The translations under genes and the position numbers were made by a program. The notes below the pieces were generated by a model. The model saw only the letters and a program-made list of their open reading frames with translations, was not told the DNA's origin and did no database searches. A stretch of 64,000 nucleotides of DNA from NCBI GenBank assembly GCA_038496445.1, contig JALMLS010000562.1, positions 203,303-267,302 of the forward strand, read 5' to 3'. Positions 24,426 to 36,201 of this stretch are shown here, in pieces. How positions within the stretch are numbered: the first letter of the stretch is position 1; each line of letters starts with the position of its first letter. Origin of the DNA: Trichosphaerium sp. ATCC 40318. Its lineage: Eukaryota; Discosea; Flabellinia; Trichosidae.

Positions 24426-26993
24426 ATGGAACTATACAGGTTACAGAAGGCCAAGTGAGTAGTAAAGTAACGTTTGACGTGTTAAATCTTTTTTTAAGGA
24501 TGTACAGCATAGAAGTAGTGAAAAGACGAAAAATACGCTTCTTATAACTAAACCATGGACTTGGGCTTGGATTAAAGCAAGTTTTATAGCGTACATCCTG
24601 TCGTTCATCCCACCAATCTTTACAGTGCGTCTACAACCTATATTCTATATTCACAAGTACTAGTGGGTGCCTGGCTACAAATTGGACTTTTTGCGAGGTG
24701 ACATTTTCGCTGGTGTCACTGTAGGCGTAATGTTAGTGCCACAGGTACGCGTTTTGGCTCAATAGAAACAACTGAAATTAAAGCGTTAAAAAAGGGAATG
24801 GCATACGCCACTATAGCTGGACTACCTCCTATCTATGGATTGTACACGTACGACTTTTGATTTGGGAAGCACGCGAATCCATTTCAATTAACTCTGTCGT
24901 TACAGTGCTTTTGTTCCTGCTCTTGTCTACGGATTTCTTGGGAGTTCTAAGCAGCTTATTGTTGGGCCTACTGCAGTCCTCTCCCTTATGGTTGCCAACC
25001 AAGCATCCAATGAAGGTCTCGTACCGGCAGATGCCGACTATTTGGTACGGCTTTTTTTTCGAAATTTTAAAAGTGACGCATTTGACAGATGACGATACTG
25101 CGTATCTCTTTTTTATCTGGGTGTATTCTGGTGGTAATGGCGTTGTTGAATGTTGGGTTTCTTGCCAACTTATTATCACATCCAGTCATTTCAGGATTCA
25201 CAACTGCCGCAGGGTTTCTTATTGGCAAGAAACTACAATCACTACGCTTGTTCTGATTTTTTCTTTGTTTAGGAGGAAATCAGTTGAAACATTTTTTTGG
25301 CATTGACACTCCAAGAGAGTCAAAGATTATACCTTTATTACAAGAGACTATAGTGAGGCTACAGTATACAAACTTATGGTCTCTACTCCTAGCAATGACA
25401 GCTTTTGCGTTCATTGTCTTCGTAAAGAGACTTCCAAAGTCAAAATGGATACCTGGTCCTCTTATAGTGACTATTGTTGGTATATTAGTATCTTGGGGAT
25501 TTAAAATGCATGAGAAAACAGGCATCAGGATTGCTGGTGACATCCCAAAAGGGTAAGATATTTTTATTTTGATGTAAATGCTCACGTGCGTTAAAGGTTA
25601 CCAAAACCTGAGTCACCATTTGGTGATACTAGCTCGTTGACGAAAGATCTTAGTGCAGCTGTAGTGGTAGCTCTTATTGGGTTTATGGAGGCTATAAGTA
25701 TTGGCAAAACTTTTGCCAATAAAAACGGTTATCAACTAAACGCCAATCAAGTACTCATGAGCTCATTCTGTGATGGAACCGTTTAGCCATTCTAACTTTG
25801 CGCCTAGGAACTCTTGGGCTTAGGCCTAGCCAATGTTGCGGGCGCATTCTTCAAGGCATATCCTGCTACTGGTTCATTTACCAGAACTGCTGTAAATGCG
25901 AGTGCTGGTGCCAAGTCTCCAGTTGCGAACATTCTACATTCAGTCATTATTATGTTTACAATCTTGTTCCTTACACGACTATTCTATCATCTTCCATATG
26001 CTATTCTATCCGCCATAGTAATGGTACGTTAATAGTTGGCTTAATGTTTCATAATTTGAAGTTTTAATTATGCTTTAGAGCGCTGTTATTAATTTAGTTG
26101 ACTATAATGAAGCTATCTTTTTGTGGAAGAATAATAAGAGAGATTTACTAGTTTGGATTGCAGCTTTGCTGGGAACATTATTACTTGGTATAGAAGATGG
26201 CATTTTGGCAGCGATTGCCATACAACTTCTCATGTTCGTGGTTATACCAGCCATTGTACGGCTCTTCTTTTAGTTATTTTTGATGATTTTGCTTTTAACT
26301 ACTGCATGACACATGACTTATTTTCTTGAAGCCGTATATGCCTGTTTTAGCAGGTGTATCCTCGTCCATTCCTCTTGTTGAAGACAAAAGCTTCTCAATA
26401 GACGACGGACTAGTAGTGATGAGAATGGAAGATTCTTTATTTTTTGGAAATATTAGTGATTTTAGAACGCACGTGATTTTATAAACAACTAATGTTTGTG
26501 TCCTAACAGTATTTTAGTCGAGTAAAGGACATTGCGAATTACTTGATAAGATCTTCAAAACAGAACGATGACGCAGCTGACGAGAAACTTCATGTACTTT
26601 TTGTTTTACATAAACTATATTGACGGTAATATTAGGCGATAGTAGTCGAAGCATCTTCTATTAACGACATAGATTCAACAGCGCTTCATGGCCTAAAAGG
26701 TACCTTTTGAGATACTCGTCAGTGCACGTTTAACTCCCCATCAAGCTGTTATTGAAGAGCTTGATCTGCTAGGCGTAGCATTATTCTTTGCTGGCCTAAA
26801 AATAGATATGCGAGATACCCTCGCAAACGCCAAAGTGGCATCAAAGGTGAGATGGCAAATTTATAAGCACGTGTTTATGTAGTATTTTTAGAGACTTCAA
26901 ATCTGCTTCAGTGATATAGCAACAGCCAAGATTTATTATGAAGATGTAAGGACCGAGTACTATACCATCTCTGATGAAACTGAAGTACCATAA
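24426..26993 (+). CDS. SLC26/SulP anion (sulfate) transporter with STAS domain
   Basis: This is a membrane transporter or exchanger for sulfate or other anions. Exons give a multi-pass N-terminal half with the SLC26 signature: DIFAGVTVGVMLVPQGMAYA, GLPPIYGLYTAFVPALVYG, then GSSKQLIVGPTAVLSLMVA. Later membrane segments include ALLGTLLLGIEDGILAAIAI, the part just before the STAS linker. The C-terminal STAS domain is recognisable from DGLVVMRMEDSLFFGNI and VVEASSINDIDSTALHGLK, with a final helix (EELDLLGVALFFAGLK). About 14 introns break the gene and some exon edges are approximate. The ion carried cannot be decided from sequence. Confidence 0.92.
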
Positions 26994-27193
26994 AGTTATA
27001 CTAGAGACAACTTGTAAATTCAGCAATTAAAACCAGTATTTTAGTATTTTGTTGACGTGAATATTTTTAAGTTTAAACATATCTTGTAGACTTTTTCTTG
27101 TTTGTCTCGGCTGTAGGATTAAACAAAGCATACGTTCTACATAGCGATACTACAAGACTGTATCGTTTATTATTGTACAAAGTGGTGTAACGA

Positions 27194-28729
27194 TTACATC
27201 AATCCATTCCGATGAAGCGCTAATACAAAGATAAGTTTTATGCCAGTTGAAAAACATAGGGTAAAAAAAAAAAGTTTCGATAATACTTACCATCGTGCAT
27301 AATGATACCCTTGACAGCTTTGAATACGACAGTTATATTACGTGTATCAGTAGCGTTCGTTACATGAGGATATACTATCTTATTAGGGTTCTTGTTTCGG
27401 ATGAGAAACTTCTCTTTAATGAATGCCACTGCAGTGTCATAATCGCATCGTCCTTTTACTAATTTAGCAACCAAATTAAAGCACAATTTTAAAATAACGT
27501 ACTGTCATAGTCTGAAAAGCAGGTGGAGAGAGGGATCTTGAGTTCTTCAACTTTGTGTTTGAAAATATCGTTTTTGTTCAAAAAGAGTATCATATGAGTC
27601 TCGGTGAACCATCTATTGTTGCAAACGCTCTCGAAAAGGTCAAGTGCCTACAATGCGCGTAAACAAATAATTCACTAATTAATTAACGATGAAATGTACC
27701 TCATGCATCCTGTTTACTTTCTTGTGTTCGCGAAGCATCATGTCGTACCCAGATAGAGCAGCACAGAAAATAACAGCTGTAACGCCTTCAAAGTGATCCA
27801 TCCATTTTCCTAAGCGAAAAAAAAGACGTCAACAACAAAATCTCGTGGTTTTTAACAAAGATCTGCAGAAACAAAGCGAATATTCTACAGTCATTATTTT
27901 TAAAATATATGCATACTGCGCTCCGTTCTTTGGCCGCCGACATCAACGAGATTAATTTCGATCCCGTCAACTTCAAAGCGCGTTTCAACTACGCCACTAG
28001 TTCTTTGTCTAGAGCGTATTATGTCATTGTCCGTTGGCTCGTAATCAGAGCTAGCCAGTCTTTGCAAATCATTAATGAAGCTAAAAGCTGAATTAGTTTT
28101 ATTGGGCTCGTTTATAAATGCTTTTTTTGGGAAGTACGTACTACTCGGCAGAGTCGTATAATTGATACTCAGAGGCTCTAGCAAGCGCTGCAGTCCATGC
28201 AGGATCTTTACTCATAGTTTGGATGGCTGACGCTATTTCTTTGCTCAAAGTATGCGTTTTATCATGTTTCGGTATTGTTTTTGCAAGAGCCTGCAAGAGC
28301 GTATATAAATAAAAATACACAGGGAACGTACGAAATAAAAAAAAATTGTCTACATAAAAAACGAACCTTATTTTCCTTTGATAGTTTCAAATTCATCGTT
28401 TTGATCGCGCCAAGTATTTGAGAGACTGCAAAAAATACATTTTTGAAAACGGTCTCTTTGTAAGCTTGTCTCTCCTTTGGAGTAAATTTGTGCGCGTTTA
28501 TAATGCGGAATTGCTTTGCAATTGTCGATTTACCACTTTCGCCCGCACCTGAACAGATTTAGACGTAAGTTTTTTTTCAGCTCCTTTTTTTACCTAATAA
28601 CAGCAGAGTGATCTGTCTCTCACGGTTCTTTCTTTCATTTGCTATTTGTTTGGTAATCTCTCGATTTCTTTTGGTTTCATGCCTTATTACTTTATTAGTA
28701 AGGGTTTTCTTTGCGTTCTCCATGCTCAT
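27194..28729 (-). CDS. Heterotrimeric G-protein alpha subunit
   Basis: This GTPase relays signals from membrane receptors. All five G boxes are present: G1 [16 protein letters not shown], the switch I Arg-Thr in [16 protein letters not shown]3 [12 protein letters not shown]4 LFLNKNDIF and G5 NATDTRN. The helical domain lies between G1 and switch I. The C-terminus ([20 protein letters not shown]) is the receptor-contact helix. The N-terminus reads [20 protein letters not shown], so the Gly-2 used for myristoylation in many G-alpha proteins is missing unless another 5' exon exists. The start follows two in-frame ATGs (28729 and 28723). Nine or so introns were seen, one splitting the switch II codons. 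Confidence 0.95.
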
Positions 28730-28976
28730 CGACCTCCGGTGTCGTGTTTTAGAGCAGATAAATTTGGATCAAAGAAAGCGCAGTCAAACTCCTTAGTCGA
28801 GTCTCCTTAAAATGCGCACAATGGAACAATAATATTAACACATTGGCAATACAATTATGAGTGCTGTTCGTACAGGTAGTAATTACAAGGTTGACTCCGT
28901 TCCGGTCTTGTCCGCGGCAGTTTTCAAAGTGTGAATCCGTTAACGGTCCCAGTTTAATCCAAACTGGCGGGATGCT

Positions 28977-30651
28977 CTACTTTAACTCCTTAGCCTTCTT
29001 TTTTAATCCCAGGGCGCGTTTAATATTTGATTCAATTCCGTAGGCGTTTTGATACTCTTCAAGTTCTTGAATGTGCAATGCAACACCCAGTACAAAAATG
29101 TCAGGATCATAGTGAGGTAATCGCACGTCGTCGAAAATATCAAACCGCCACACCTTGTCCGATGTTCGCGCAATGTTATCAATAATCTAGTGACATTCGT
29201 GAGCTAAAAAAAATTCTTGTTCAAGACAAGGAATGGCGCACTCTGTAGAGAAAATTTGATTGGCAATTAGCCTTTGCCAGTATCAAGTTGGGAGGTGGCG
29301 GCGAGCCACCAGGCCTCCAAAGTTGTGACCAGAACATCCTAGCTATTTGCAATTATTAGCAACTTGACATGTATTGATTGCTACTACATACTAATGAATG
29401 CTGTGCTATGTGTGTACCCCTGAATCATAGGGACAGAGTCTGTAGGATCTGTGATGATGTATCTGGAAATGTCAGTCAAATTGCACTTACTTAAAAAACG
29501 CAATTCTGAATAAAGAAATTGTGATTGCTTGGTTCGTACTTTGAAGGTCGCCCAGTTTCTTTATCTACAATAGAATAAATGTGCCCAAGAACCTCTCCTG
29601 AAGGCTACCGAAAGCGTTACAATTAACAAAGACGGACAAGCAGTACCCGTTTTATCTGACTTCCGTGTCGTCTTCTAAAAATTGACAACACAGTCTGTCC
29701 ATTCCTCACGCAATGCAACTCCTCAAAATTCACCATATAACACGTGGATAAACCAGCGCGATCCCATGTCGGGAGAGGACCAATATTTTTTCGCAGTCGT
29801 ATTTCTAGTGGGATAGGCCAATAGCAATCAAGAAGGCACTTAGCGTTTGAATTTGTGTGAAGATATGTTTCATGTTCAAAGTGGCGGTCTTGTCCTACTG
29901 GAATCTCATCTGCTTCAAACTTCTGTGGATACGGCGTTCTACCTTCAAGCCACTTTACCGAATGTTATTTTATTTAACGCACGTGATTCTTTGACGTACT
30001 TGTGTCAATCCCCATTTGTGCATGAAGTGTTCCACTTGAGCTTTGCCAGCACTTGCCCTGAACATTGAAACACTTCCTGTTCTACAAAAGTGTTCATACT
30101 CCTCTTTGTATGCAAAGTTTTCTGCCGGTAAATAGAATCCTTCTGATCCTGTGTACTTTGGTCTTGATCTGTAACGGTATGCTAGAGGATCTACAACATC
30201 ACCATCTTGTGTCATCCCATTAACAACTTTACCCCTTCGCGAATTAATGAGTGTCTGTTACAACAGTAAGCACTTGACCAATGTATTTCGTTTCAAACAG
30301 TGTCTACGTGCCTCGTACGCTTTCTTCAACTCGATGAAATGGCTCTCTGCATCTTTACGCTTGCTAATGTCCGGATGGTATTTTTTAGCTCTCTGTTGAG
30401 CGTCAGCAAGTGAATGGTAGTAAATGGCGTACCTTAAAGAACGCAGACTTTATTTCCGCAGGTGTTGCGCCTCGTTCAACGCCAATAACCTCATAAGGGT
30501 CCTTCTTGGCGCCCCATGTGTGACATGTACGTAACTTTACACATCGTCGCTTTTGCGCTGCATGTGAAGTGAATAATGTACGTCCAATAACATTTGTACG
30601 CAACATTAGGTGACTGCCACACCAACCACTGCAGCCATTTGTCAACCGCAT
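28977..30651 (-). CDS. J-domain protein with C-terminal tubby/scramblase-like region
   Basis: The N-terminus is basic and poor in acid, suggesting mitochondrial import. A J domain follows: DPYEVIGVERGATPAEIKSA, then RAKKYHPDISKRKDAESHF with the HPD motif needed to stimulate Hsp70. A GC donor at 30311 (GAG then GCACGT) is needed right after ELKKAYE. The middle part has PKYTGSEGFYLPAENFAYKE. The C-terminal region (GEVLGHIYSIVDKETGRPS, YIITDPTDSVPMIQG, then VWRFDIFDDVRLPHYDP and FVLGVALHIQELEEYQNAY) resembles the beta-barrel-plus-helix of the tubby/LURP/scramblase superfamily, which is inference. It may be a mitochondrial co-chaperone with a lipid-binding or membrane-binding module. Introns 5-7 were placed by keeping one continuous frame. 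Confidence 0.72.
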
Positions 30652-30738
30652 TCTTGCTGTTTTTTTTTTTGTTTTTGCTCAATTTCTTCATACAGAAAAC
30701 TGTTTAATAGTGGAGTCGCTCATTATCGCCCACTAATA

Positions 30739-31613
30739 ATGGAGGAGGATATTCAGGCGCTAGGTACGTAAACAAGACATTTTTACATGAGGTTTGCCTA
30801 ATGCTGTGTAGAGTCTATATATGAAGATGATTTCTACGGTACGGAGCTTTGAAAGGGTCCTTACGCTTATTCAGAACAGAAACAGATAAACCTGGTTATT
30901 ATCGCTTGGCTCTCTCCTCTGAAGAAACAGAGCAATGTACTGGCGAAAAAACATCAATTAAAACTAACATCTTTTTAGCTGTAATCATCGAATTTTCTTT
31001 TGGCGACGGTTAGCGACAGGATTTGACACCTTTCATTATCTTAATACGCACATAGGTTACCCCGATGAAGCACCTTTGCTTTCTATAATGCAGGCAAAAA
31101 CAAACCCACTTTCAAAAGCACAATGCCAAGAGTTATTAAAAAAATTACAAGAGATGGTTCGTGTCACTCGATGTTACTCTTTCATTTATCTAACGTATAC
31201 GCCAATAGGCAGAAGAAGAACTTGGTGAACCAATGATGTGCAACATTGCTATGGAAGCAGAGAGCTATTTAAATGAGCAAGATGAAGATGAAACGGGAGC
31301 TGCCGAAGAACAAGACATTGACGAACTACCGGAGAGAGATGAAGATCTGCCTGAATCCAACTTGGGTACACCTGTCACCAAGGAAAGCTTTGCAGAGTGG
31401 CGACGAGAATTTGACATGGAACGAGCAGCGCTTAAAGCATCACAAGTAAAACAACAAAAGAAAAAAGATAAGACACCAAATATTACAGGCAAAGCGTTCT
31501 TTTTGGCGCAGTTCGGGTTAGAAGGCAAAGTAGAGAAACCTCGTATACAATGGGGAATATTCGTTGACGAGCTGTACGACACCGCAGGTAAATTCTTACC
31601 ACTGACGTGCTAA
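30739..31613 (+). CDS. RWDD1: RWD-domain protein, RWDD1/Gir2 (DFRP2) type
   Basis: These proteins bind and stabilise the DRG2 GTPase and associate with ribosomes. The start MEEDIQALESIYEDDFY is the classic opening of the RWD domain (ALESIYxDxF). The next exons carry LSSEETEQ, IIEFSFGDGYPDEAPLLSI with the YPxxxP signature, and a coiled segment (LSKAQCQELLKKLQEM). The C-terminal part has TPVTKESFAEWRREFDMERA, equivalent to the RWDD1 motif PVTxExFxxWxxxFxxE, then NITGKAFFLAQFG, equivalent to the KLTGKQLFE motif. The final exon is uncertain: translation can end at 31613, or a GTAAAT donor at about 31588 may splice further downstream. Confidence 0.85.
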
Positions 31614-31694
31614 GTGCCTGTCAAAATAAAAAACAAAATGCAATTAAAAAAATACGCGCTATTCAGTGTAAGAATTTCGTAAAATAACTTGGGC

Positions 31695-32550
31695 ATGGTA
31701 CATATTACGTATGGAGCGTTGTAAAAGACAACAAGGCCCAAAATTCAGAAAAAATGCTCAAAGACGACTTAACTGTCCTAACCTTAACGTGGTCATATCG
31801 ATCGGTATCCAATCTCACCACAAATGCCAGCTCGCACAAGAAGATGTGCGTGTAGAATATTAGCGTAATACGTTTACTTATAGGACTTAGCAAGGTCATC
31901 TCAGCCATCGAAGCAAAAAAAGGCTCACTTTCTTGCCAAAGGTCAAGACCGCTACAAGCGTATGTCTATTAACCTTTCTCGTGACTTGAGAAAAAAATAT
32001 GGGGTGCGTATTTGCGAAAAACAACATAACACGCGCCAATTACGTTGTTGTGGAGACTCACGCACTTTGGGAAGAAAAAGCCCTGCTCTTCACAAAATTA
32101 TTGTAGTTTTGTTACTTACTTGTGTTTTAGTGCCGTTCTTTGCCTGTGCGTAAAGGCGATGAAGTTATTGTACAACGTGGTCAGTTCAAGAACCGTGAAG
32201 GCCGTGTAATCAATGTATACCGTTTGAAATACTGCATCTACATTGAGAAACTCACAAGAGACAAAGCTAATGGTACGGCAGCGCGCCTCCTTCAAAAATT
32301 CGCATTAAATTGTTTTTTTTGTTTTTTTTCGTTTTGTGCGCTACTATACGCAATAAACAAGCACTAATAACTGATTTTAGGTCAACAATACGCTGTCCCA
32401 GTTCACCCATCTAACTGCGTTCTCTCCAAACTAAAGCTTACACGTTCTCGTGAGGTTATCCTTGAAAGGAAAAAGGGTGCCGGTGATGTTAAAGGAGAAA
32501 TACACGAACAACAAGAAACCGAAGATGTTGCCATGTCAACTGTAGATTAA
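31695..32550 (+). CDS. RPL26: 60S ribosomal protein L26 (uL24)
   Basis: This is a large-subunit protein near the polypeptide exit tunnel. Family sequence is continuous over three exons: SQPSKQKKAHFLAKGQDRY, MSINLSRDLRKKYG, RSLPVRKGDEVIVQRGQFKN (KOW motif), REGRVINVYRLKYCIYIEKL, GQQYAVPVHPSNCVLSKLKL and RSREVILERKKG. The C-terminus is short and acidic (DVAMSTVD). The coding exon starts at an acceptor near 31883 (TTATAG) without its own ATG. The best source of the start is the ATG at 31695, directly followed by a GTACAT donor, so exon 1 would code only for Met. That first exon is an inference. Confidence 0.9.
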
Positions 32551-32822
32551 ACTTCAATTTTTGTCGCCAATAAAATATACCGATGTACCTTTGCAAACAA
32601 TTCTCTACTCTCCTACCCACCTGCAACATTTGTGCCTATGTACATTGCAGTGTACACCAAAAGTTTTTTTGTTGAAATGGCCTTTTAAAGAAGGGTTCAG
32701 TCTTGTACCGTTAAATAGTAAGTATGGTCCAATCTTGGGCTGCTCATTGAACCAGAGAAGGCGCGCAGACATTCGAAAGCGTTTTTGGAAGTACTTTGAC
32801 TTACATTTCTGAGAAACGCGAC

Positions 32823-33333
32823 ATGCAAAGGAGAGGAAGAAAAAGGCGATTGGATGATACCACAATCTCTCCTGAGAGACGCCATTTTCGTCCTAGGAAG
32901 AATATTAGGAAGGATAACCAAGCAATTTACGGTATTTCTAACCGTTAATTAACACAACGCTCTAAAACCAAATAGAAAGAACCCTGGCTAAGTTAAGAAA
33001 GGCCCAAAAGCCAAAACAGTCTTTTAGGTTTCCCGCTGTCAACACGCCAATGTTTGGTGGCGAAACTTGTCGTATATGCACAAACACACGCTCTTCAAGC
33101 GTTTCTTGCTCATTCTGCGATAAAAGGGCTTGTTCTAGTTGTACTGGTACCTGCGTCACTTGTAATGAACATTTTTGCCCTGTGTGTAGCGTCACACTGT
33201 ATCCTAAGCGTTCTAGCTGTTTTATTCTTTTTTAAATCTGTAACTTTTATTTTCTTAACAAAATAGCTATCAATCGTGTGGTGATGTTACGATGTGTCTA
33301 GATTGCCACGCCGAAAATCGCGAAAATTTGTAG
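32823..33333 (+). CDS. Siva-like cysteine-rich protein
   Basis: The C-terminal half carries the dense Cys pattern of the Siva family (CD27-binding, zinc-binding in animals): TCRICTNTRSSSVSCSFCDK, ACSSCTGTCVTC, FCPVCSVTLYQSCGDVT and MCLDCHAENRENL. The last segment needs an intron with a GTATCC donor at about 33199. The N-terminal part is basic (RRGRKRRLDDTTISPERRHF). I took ATG 32823 because it lies in a confirmed exon. An upstream in-frame coding stretch with a strong GTAAGT donor (about 32718-32721) suggests the true start may be further upstream. In animals Siva is pro-apoptotic, but that role should not be assumed in a protist. Confidence 0.7.
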
Positions 33334-33660
33334 CGAAATTGATCACCCCTGTAAAACAAGCTGTACATAAAATTGATAAAACAACCCATCCACCTTTAAT
33401 TTGACTTGATTTTTGCAAATCCATTGCCTGTAATAGAGTACCAATGCTGTGGCATATCTGTAACTTGTAAACTGACAAATTCTGTAAAAGAAATTTACGT
33501 AATGGCTAAATCAATATGTTTATTACAAGTTTTGTAAGTTGTAAATTCCGTGTTCGTCTCCGTTCAGTGTGATTTTGGTTTGTTACAATGTAGTCTGATT
33601 TGTTTGTACATGCGATCTTGATTGAGAGTTAAAGTTATCTCATTTCATTCTTCAATGATT
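33334..33660. other. Convergent 3' intergenic region
   Basis: This lies between the stop of the Siva-like gene (plus) and the stop of the NSUN2-like gene (minus). It is AT-rich and can hold both 3' untranslated regions and poly(A) sites. A minus-strand frame here (33287-33478) overlaps the Siva-like exon and has no recognisable features. Nothing else was seen. Confidence 0.5.
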
Positions 33661-36073
33661 TTAGTTGTCTTGGCAAGCAGCCAGCAGTGGTGGACGGTCC
33701 TGTTTTGATAGGATAATATTACAAGATTCATTACCACGCCACGCGGATAGCAACTGACGCTGATCACCTAGCATGAGTACAAACACACAACAACCGTATG
33801 CTACACTTGGTTAAGAATTATTGGTAAAAAAAATACTTACTTTGATTTTCTAGTTGTTCACGTGTTTCCTTGTCGAACTGAAGGAACTTTGGATGCTTTT
33901 CGGTTAGCAGCAGAATTGCGTCTTTTTTTGTAATAGTCACTACTCTTTTCGTAAGGAAAGGGTATAATACATTTAATCCTGAAGGTTCAATCCGGTAGTC
34001 ACAATTGTCTTGCAGTGAACCATCGATTCGTTTAAATAAGCAAATACCAACTCTGAAAACCTGAATATTGTGACGTGTCAATGGTGATACAAAGATAGCG
34101 TCAAAACAGACAAAACGCACATTTATATTGAGTTGCGTAATGAGGTCGGATGTTCCTTTAGACATTATATAAAGCTTTTTTTTGCCAGCTGAAGACGTCA
34201 ATAGTTGTGTATTTGGGAAGTCGTCCTTTATGCCATAGAACTTTCTGAGATTTTTGTTACAAATTGGATGAGGTGAGCCAAAGCGTACTTGATTCTTAGC
34301 CATATTGGATCAATACCAGCAGAGTAAGGAATGAAATCAAAACTACCTTGCGCTTTGTGAGTGGGTGTTTCAGTGTCGCGTAATTTGGTTTCTATTGGTG
34401 CTACAGACGGCAACTTTTCGATAATTGCAACAAAGAAGCCACCAGTATTTTGTTTATGAGGTAAAACTCGAATACTAGAAAGTCGTTATCAGTACAAACT
34501 CCCGATCAAAGTATGCAATAGAAGTTAGTTGGACCTACCAATGTTTGAGCTCTGGCATTTCTTTTGTTGGAGGAAACAAAGACGCTGGATAATGTTGCTT
34601 CGCAATATCAGGAACTTCTTCAAACTTACTAAAGAGTTTATCTTTCATTGGTACCTAGAACAGTTACACTTCTGATTCCTTCAAAACTTGAATTCACAAT
34701 TACTTACCTTCCAGCTTGTGAGTCCTTTTTCATATAATAATCCTTTGAGGTATGGTGTTGGATCGACTAATCTTATTTGCCCTAAATTGTTGTTGGATAA
34801 TTTTTCTTAGCATTGTTCACCGTGCCTTCGAACTCTGCTAGAGTGGATGCGACTACTGATTCATCTTCAATTGGGTTCAGAGAACATGTAGAGTATACAA
34901 TACGTCCAGAAGGTTTTAAGAGGTCAATGCCTCTATGAAGTATTTTCTTTTGTAACAAATGAAGATCATGTCCTTTTTTTACAGTCCACTTCTTCCACAA
35001 GTCTGGGTTCTTCCTTATGGTACCGTCTCCTGAGCATGGTACATCTGCAAGTACTCGATCGAACACCTGGCGGCCAGGAAATAGTGCTGCATTGTGCGCA
35101 GTAATAACGCGAAGGGGTGTTTTCTGTTTAGCTGTTTGTGTGTCCAGTATGTTACAACGCTTTTTGTTTATGTCGTTGGCAACTACAGCTCCCCCAAGTA
35201 AGTCCTTTGATTCATCCTCGTTTCGTAACATATTTATAATTTGTGTTGTCTTTGAACCTTTGGTAATTTATGTTATCTAACACATTTCTTTAGAGCACGT
35301 GTAAATTACCTGGTGCTGCGCACATATCAAGTACTCTATGTCCAGGCTTCACATCTAGACAAAGAGGAGGAAGCATCGATACTGCTTCTTGACGTACAAT
35401 GCTGCCTTTGCTCGCGAGCTCAATCAATAATGAGCGAAATTCCTTTAAACCTTCACAGTTTTTAAGAGTTTTTTTAGAGGCATTGCAAACCCAAGCCCCA
35501 GAATCTGGATACCTACACGTAGGTAAGAGCTAAGCACCATAGCTGGTAAGGTAAATGTAAGTTGACACATACCATGGGAGAGGTTGAGGAGGTGGTATGA
35601 CTTTGCCTTCATGTTCAATTGTTCCCCACTTCAGACTTTTAATGCGATCTATGACATGCTTACTAGTTGATTTGTTTGCAATTCTGAAAGTGGTAGGAAG
35701 CTAAATTGAATGTCATGTCATCAACAATTTATTTTTTAATTACCCTTGTTTATGATTAGCTCAATCGATGTAAAATACCGTGTATACGCGTACCTGTCCT
35801 TTAGAATGCCCATAAATGTGGTAAATTCGCTTTCCTAACCAGAATTAGATTTAATGTCTTTTTAACGTAGTCAAGCATTATGTTCGTGCCTCTACTATGC
35901 CTTGCGCCTACAAATACGTTAATTATTGGTTGTACTCAACCACTTACCTTGTAATATGCCTCAAACTTCTCATTTTCGTATACAAACTCAGTCCAGGTGC
36001 CTCTTCTCGTTGTTTCGTTTTCTTTTAGTTTTTTGGCTGGTGCTGAGCCCTCCATATTGTCCTTTCGTTTCAT
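33661..36073 (-). CDS. NSUN2: tRNA (cytosine-5) methyltransferase, NSUN2/Trm4 type
   Basis: It transfers a methyl group from SAM to C5 of cytosine in tRNA and other RNAs. The start MKRKDNMEGSAPAKKLKENE is followed by TWTEFVYENEKFEAYYK, matching the NSUN2 N-terminus. LPTTFRIANKSTSKHVI, the SAM-binding part around VKPGHRVLDMCAAPG and GAVVANDINKKRCNIL follow. The two catalytic cysteines are in ADVPCSGDGTIRKNPDLWK and IVYSTCSLNPIEDESVVA. The C-terminal half contains MSKGTSDLI and a RIEPSGLNVLYPFLTKRVV-type region, then LSAWRGNESCNIILSKQD. The join before LPTTF is unresolved: the nearest GTACGC donor is in phase 2, whereas the conserved exon needs phase 0. Confidence 0.92.
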
Positions 36074-36201
36074 TACTCGCTATGCAAACGTCTCAAATAA
36101 TATAAACAATCGCTGTGTTGACCGTTATGAGAAAAATCGCAATACAAAAAAAGAATATTTATTTCTACGCTCTACAAAAAAAAATTGTGACAACCTGGTT
36201 T

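Noticed and set aside
24857-25306. Plus-strand frame of 149 codons within the SLC26 gene
   Set aside because: It reads through introns in the wrong frame; the SLC26 exons lie in another frame with conserved motifs.
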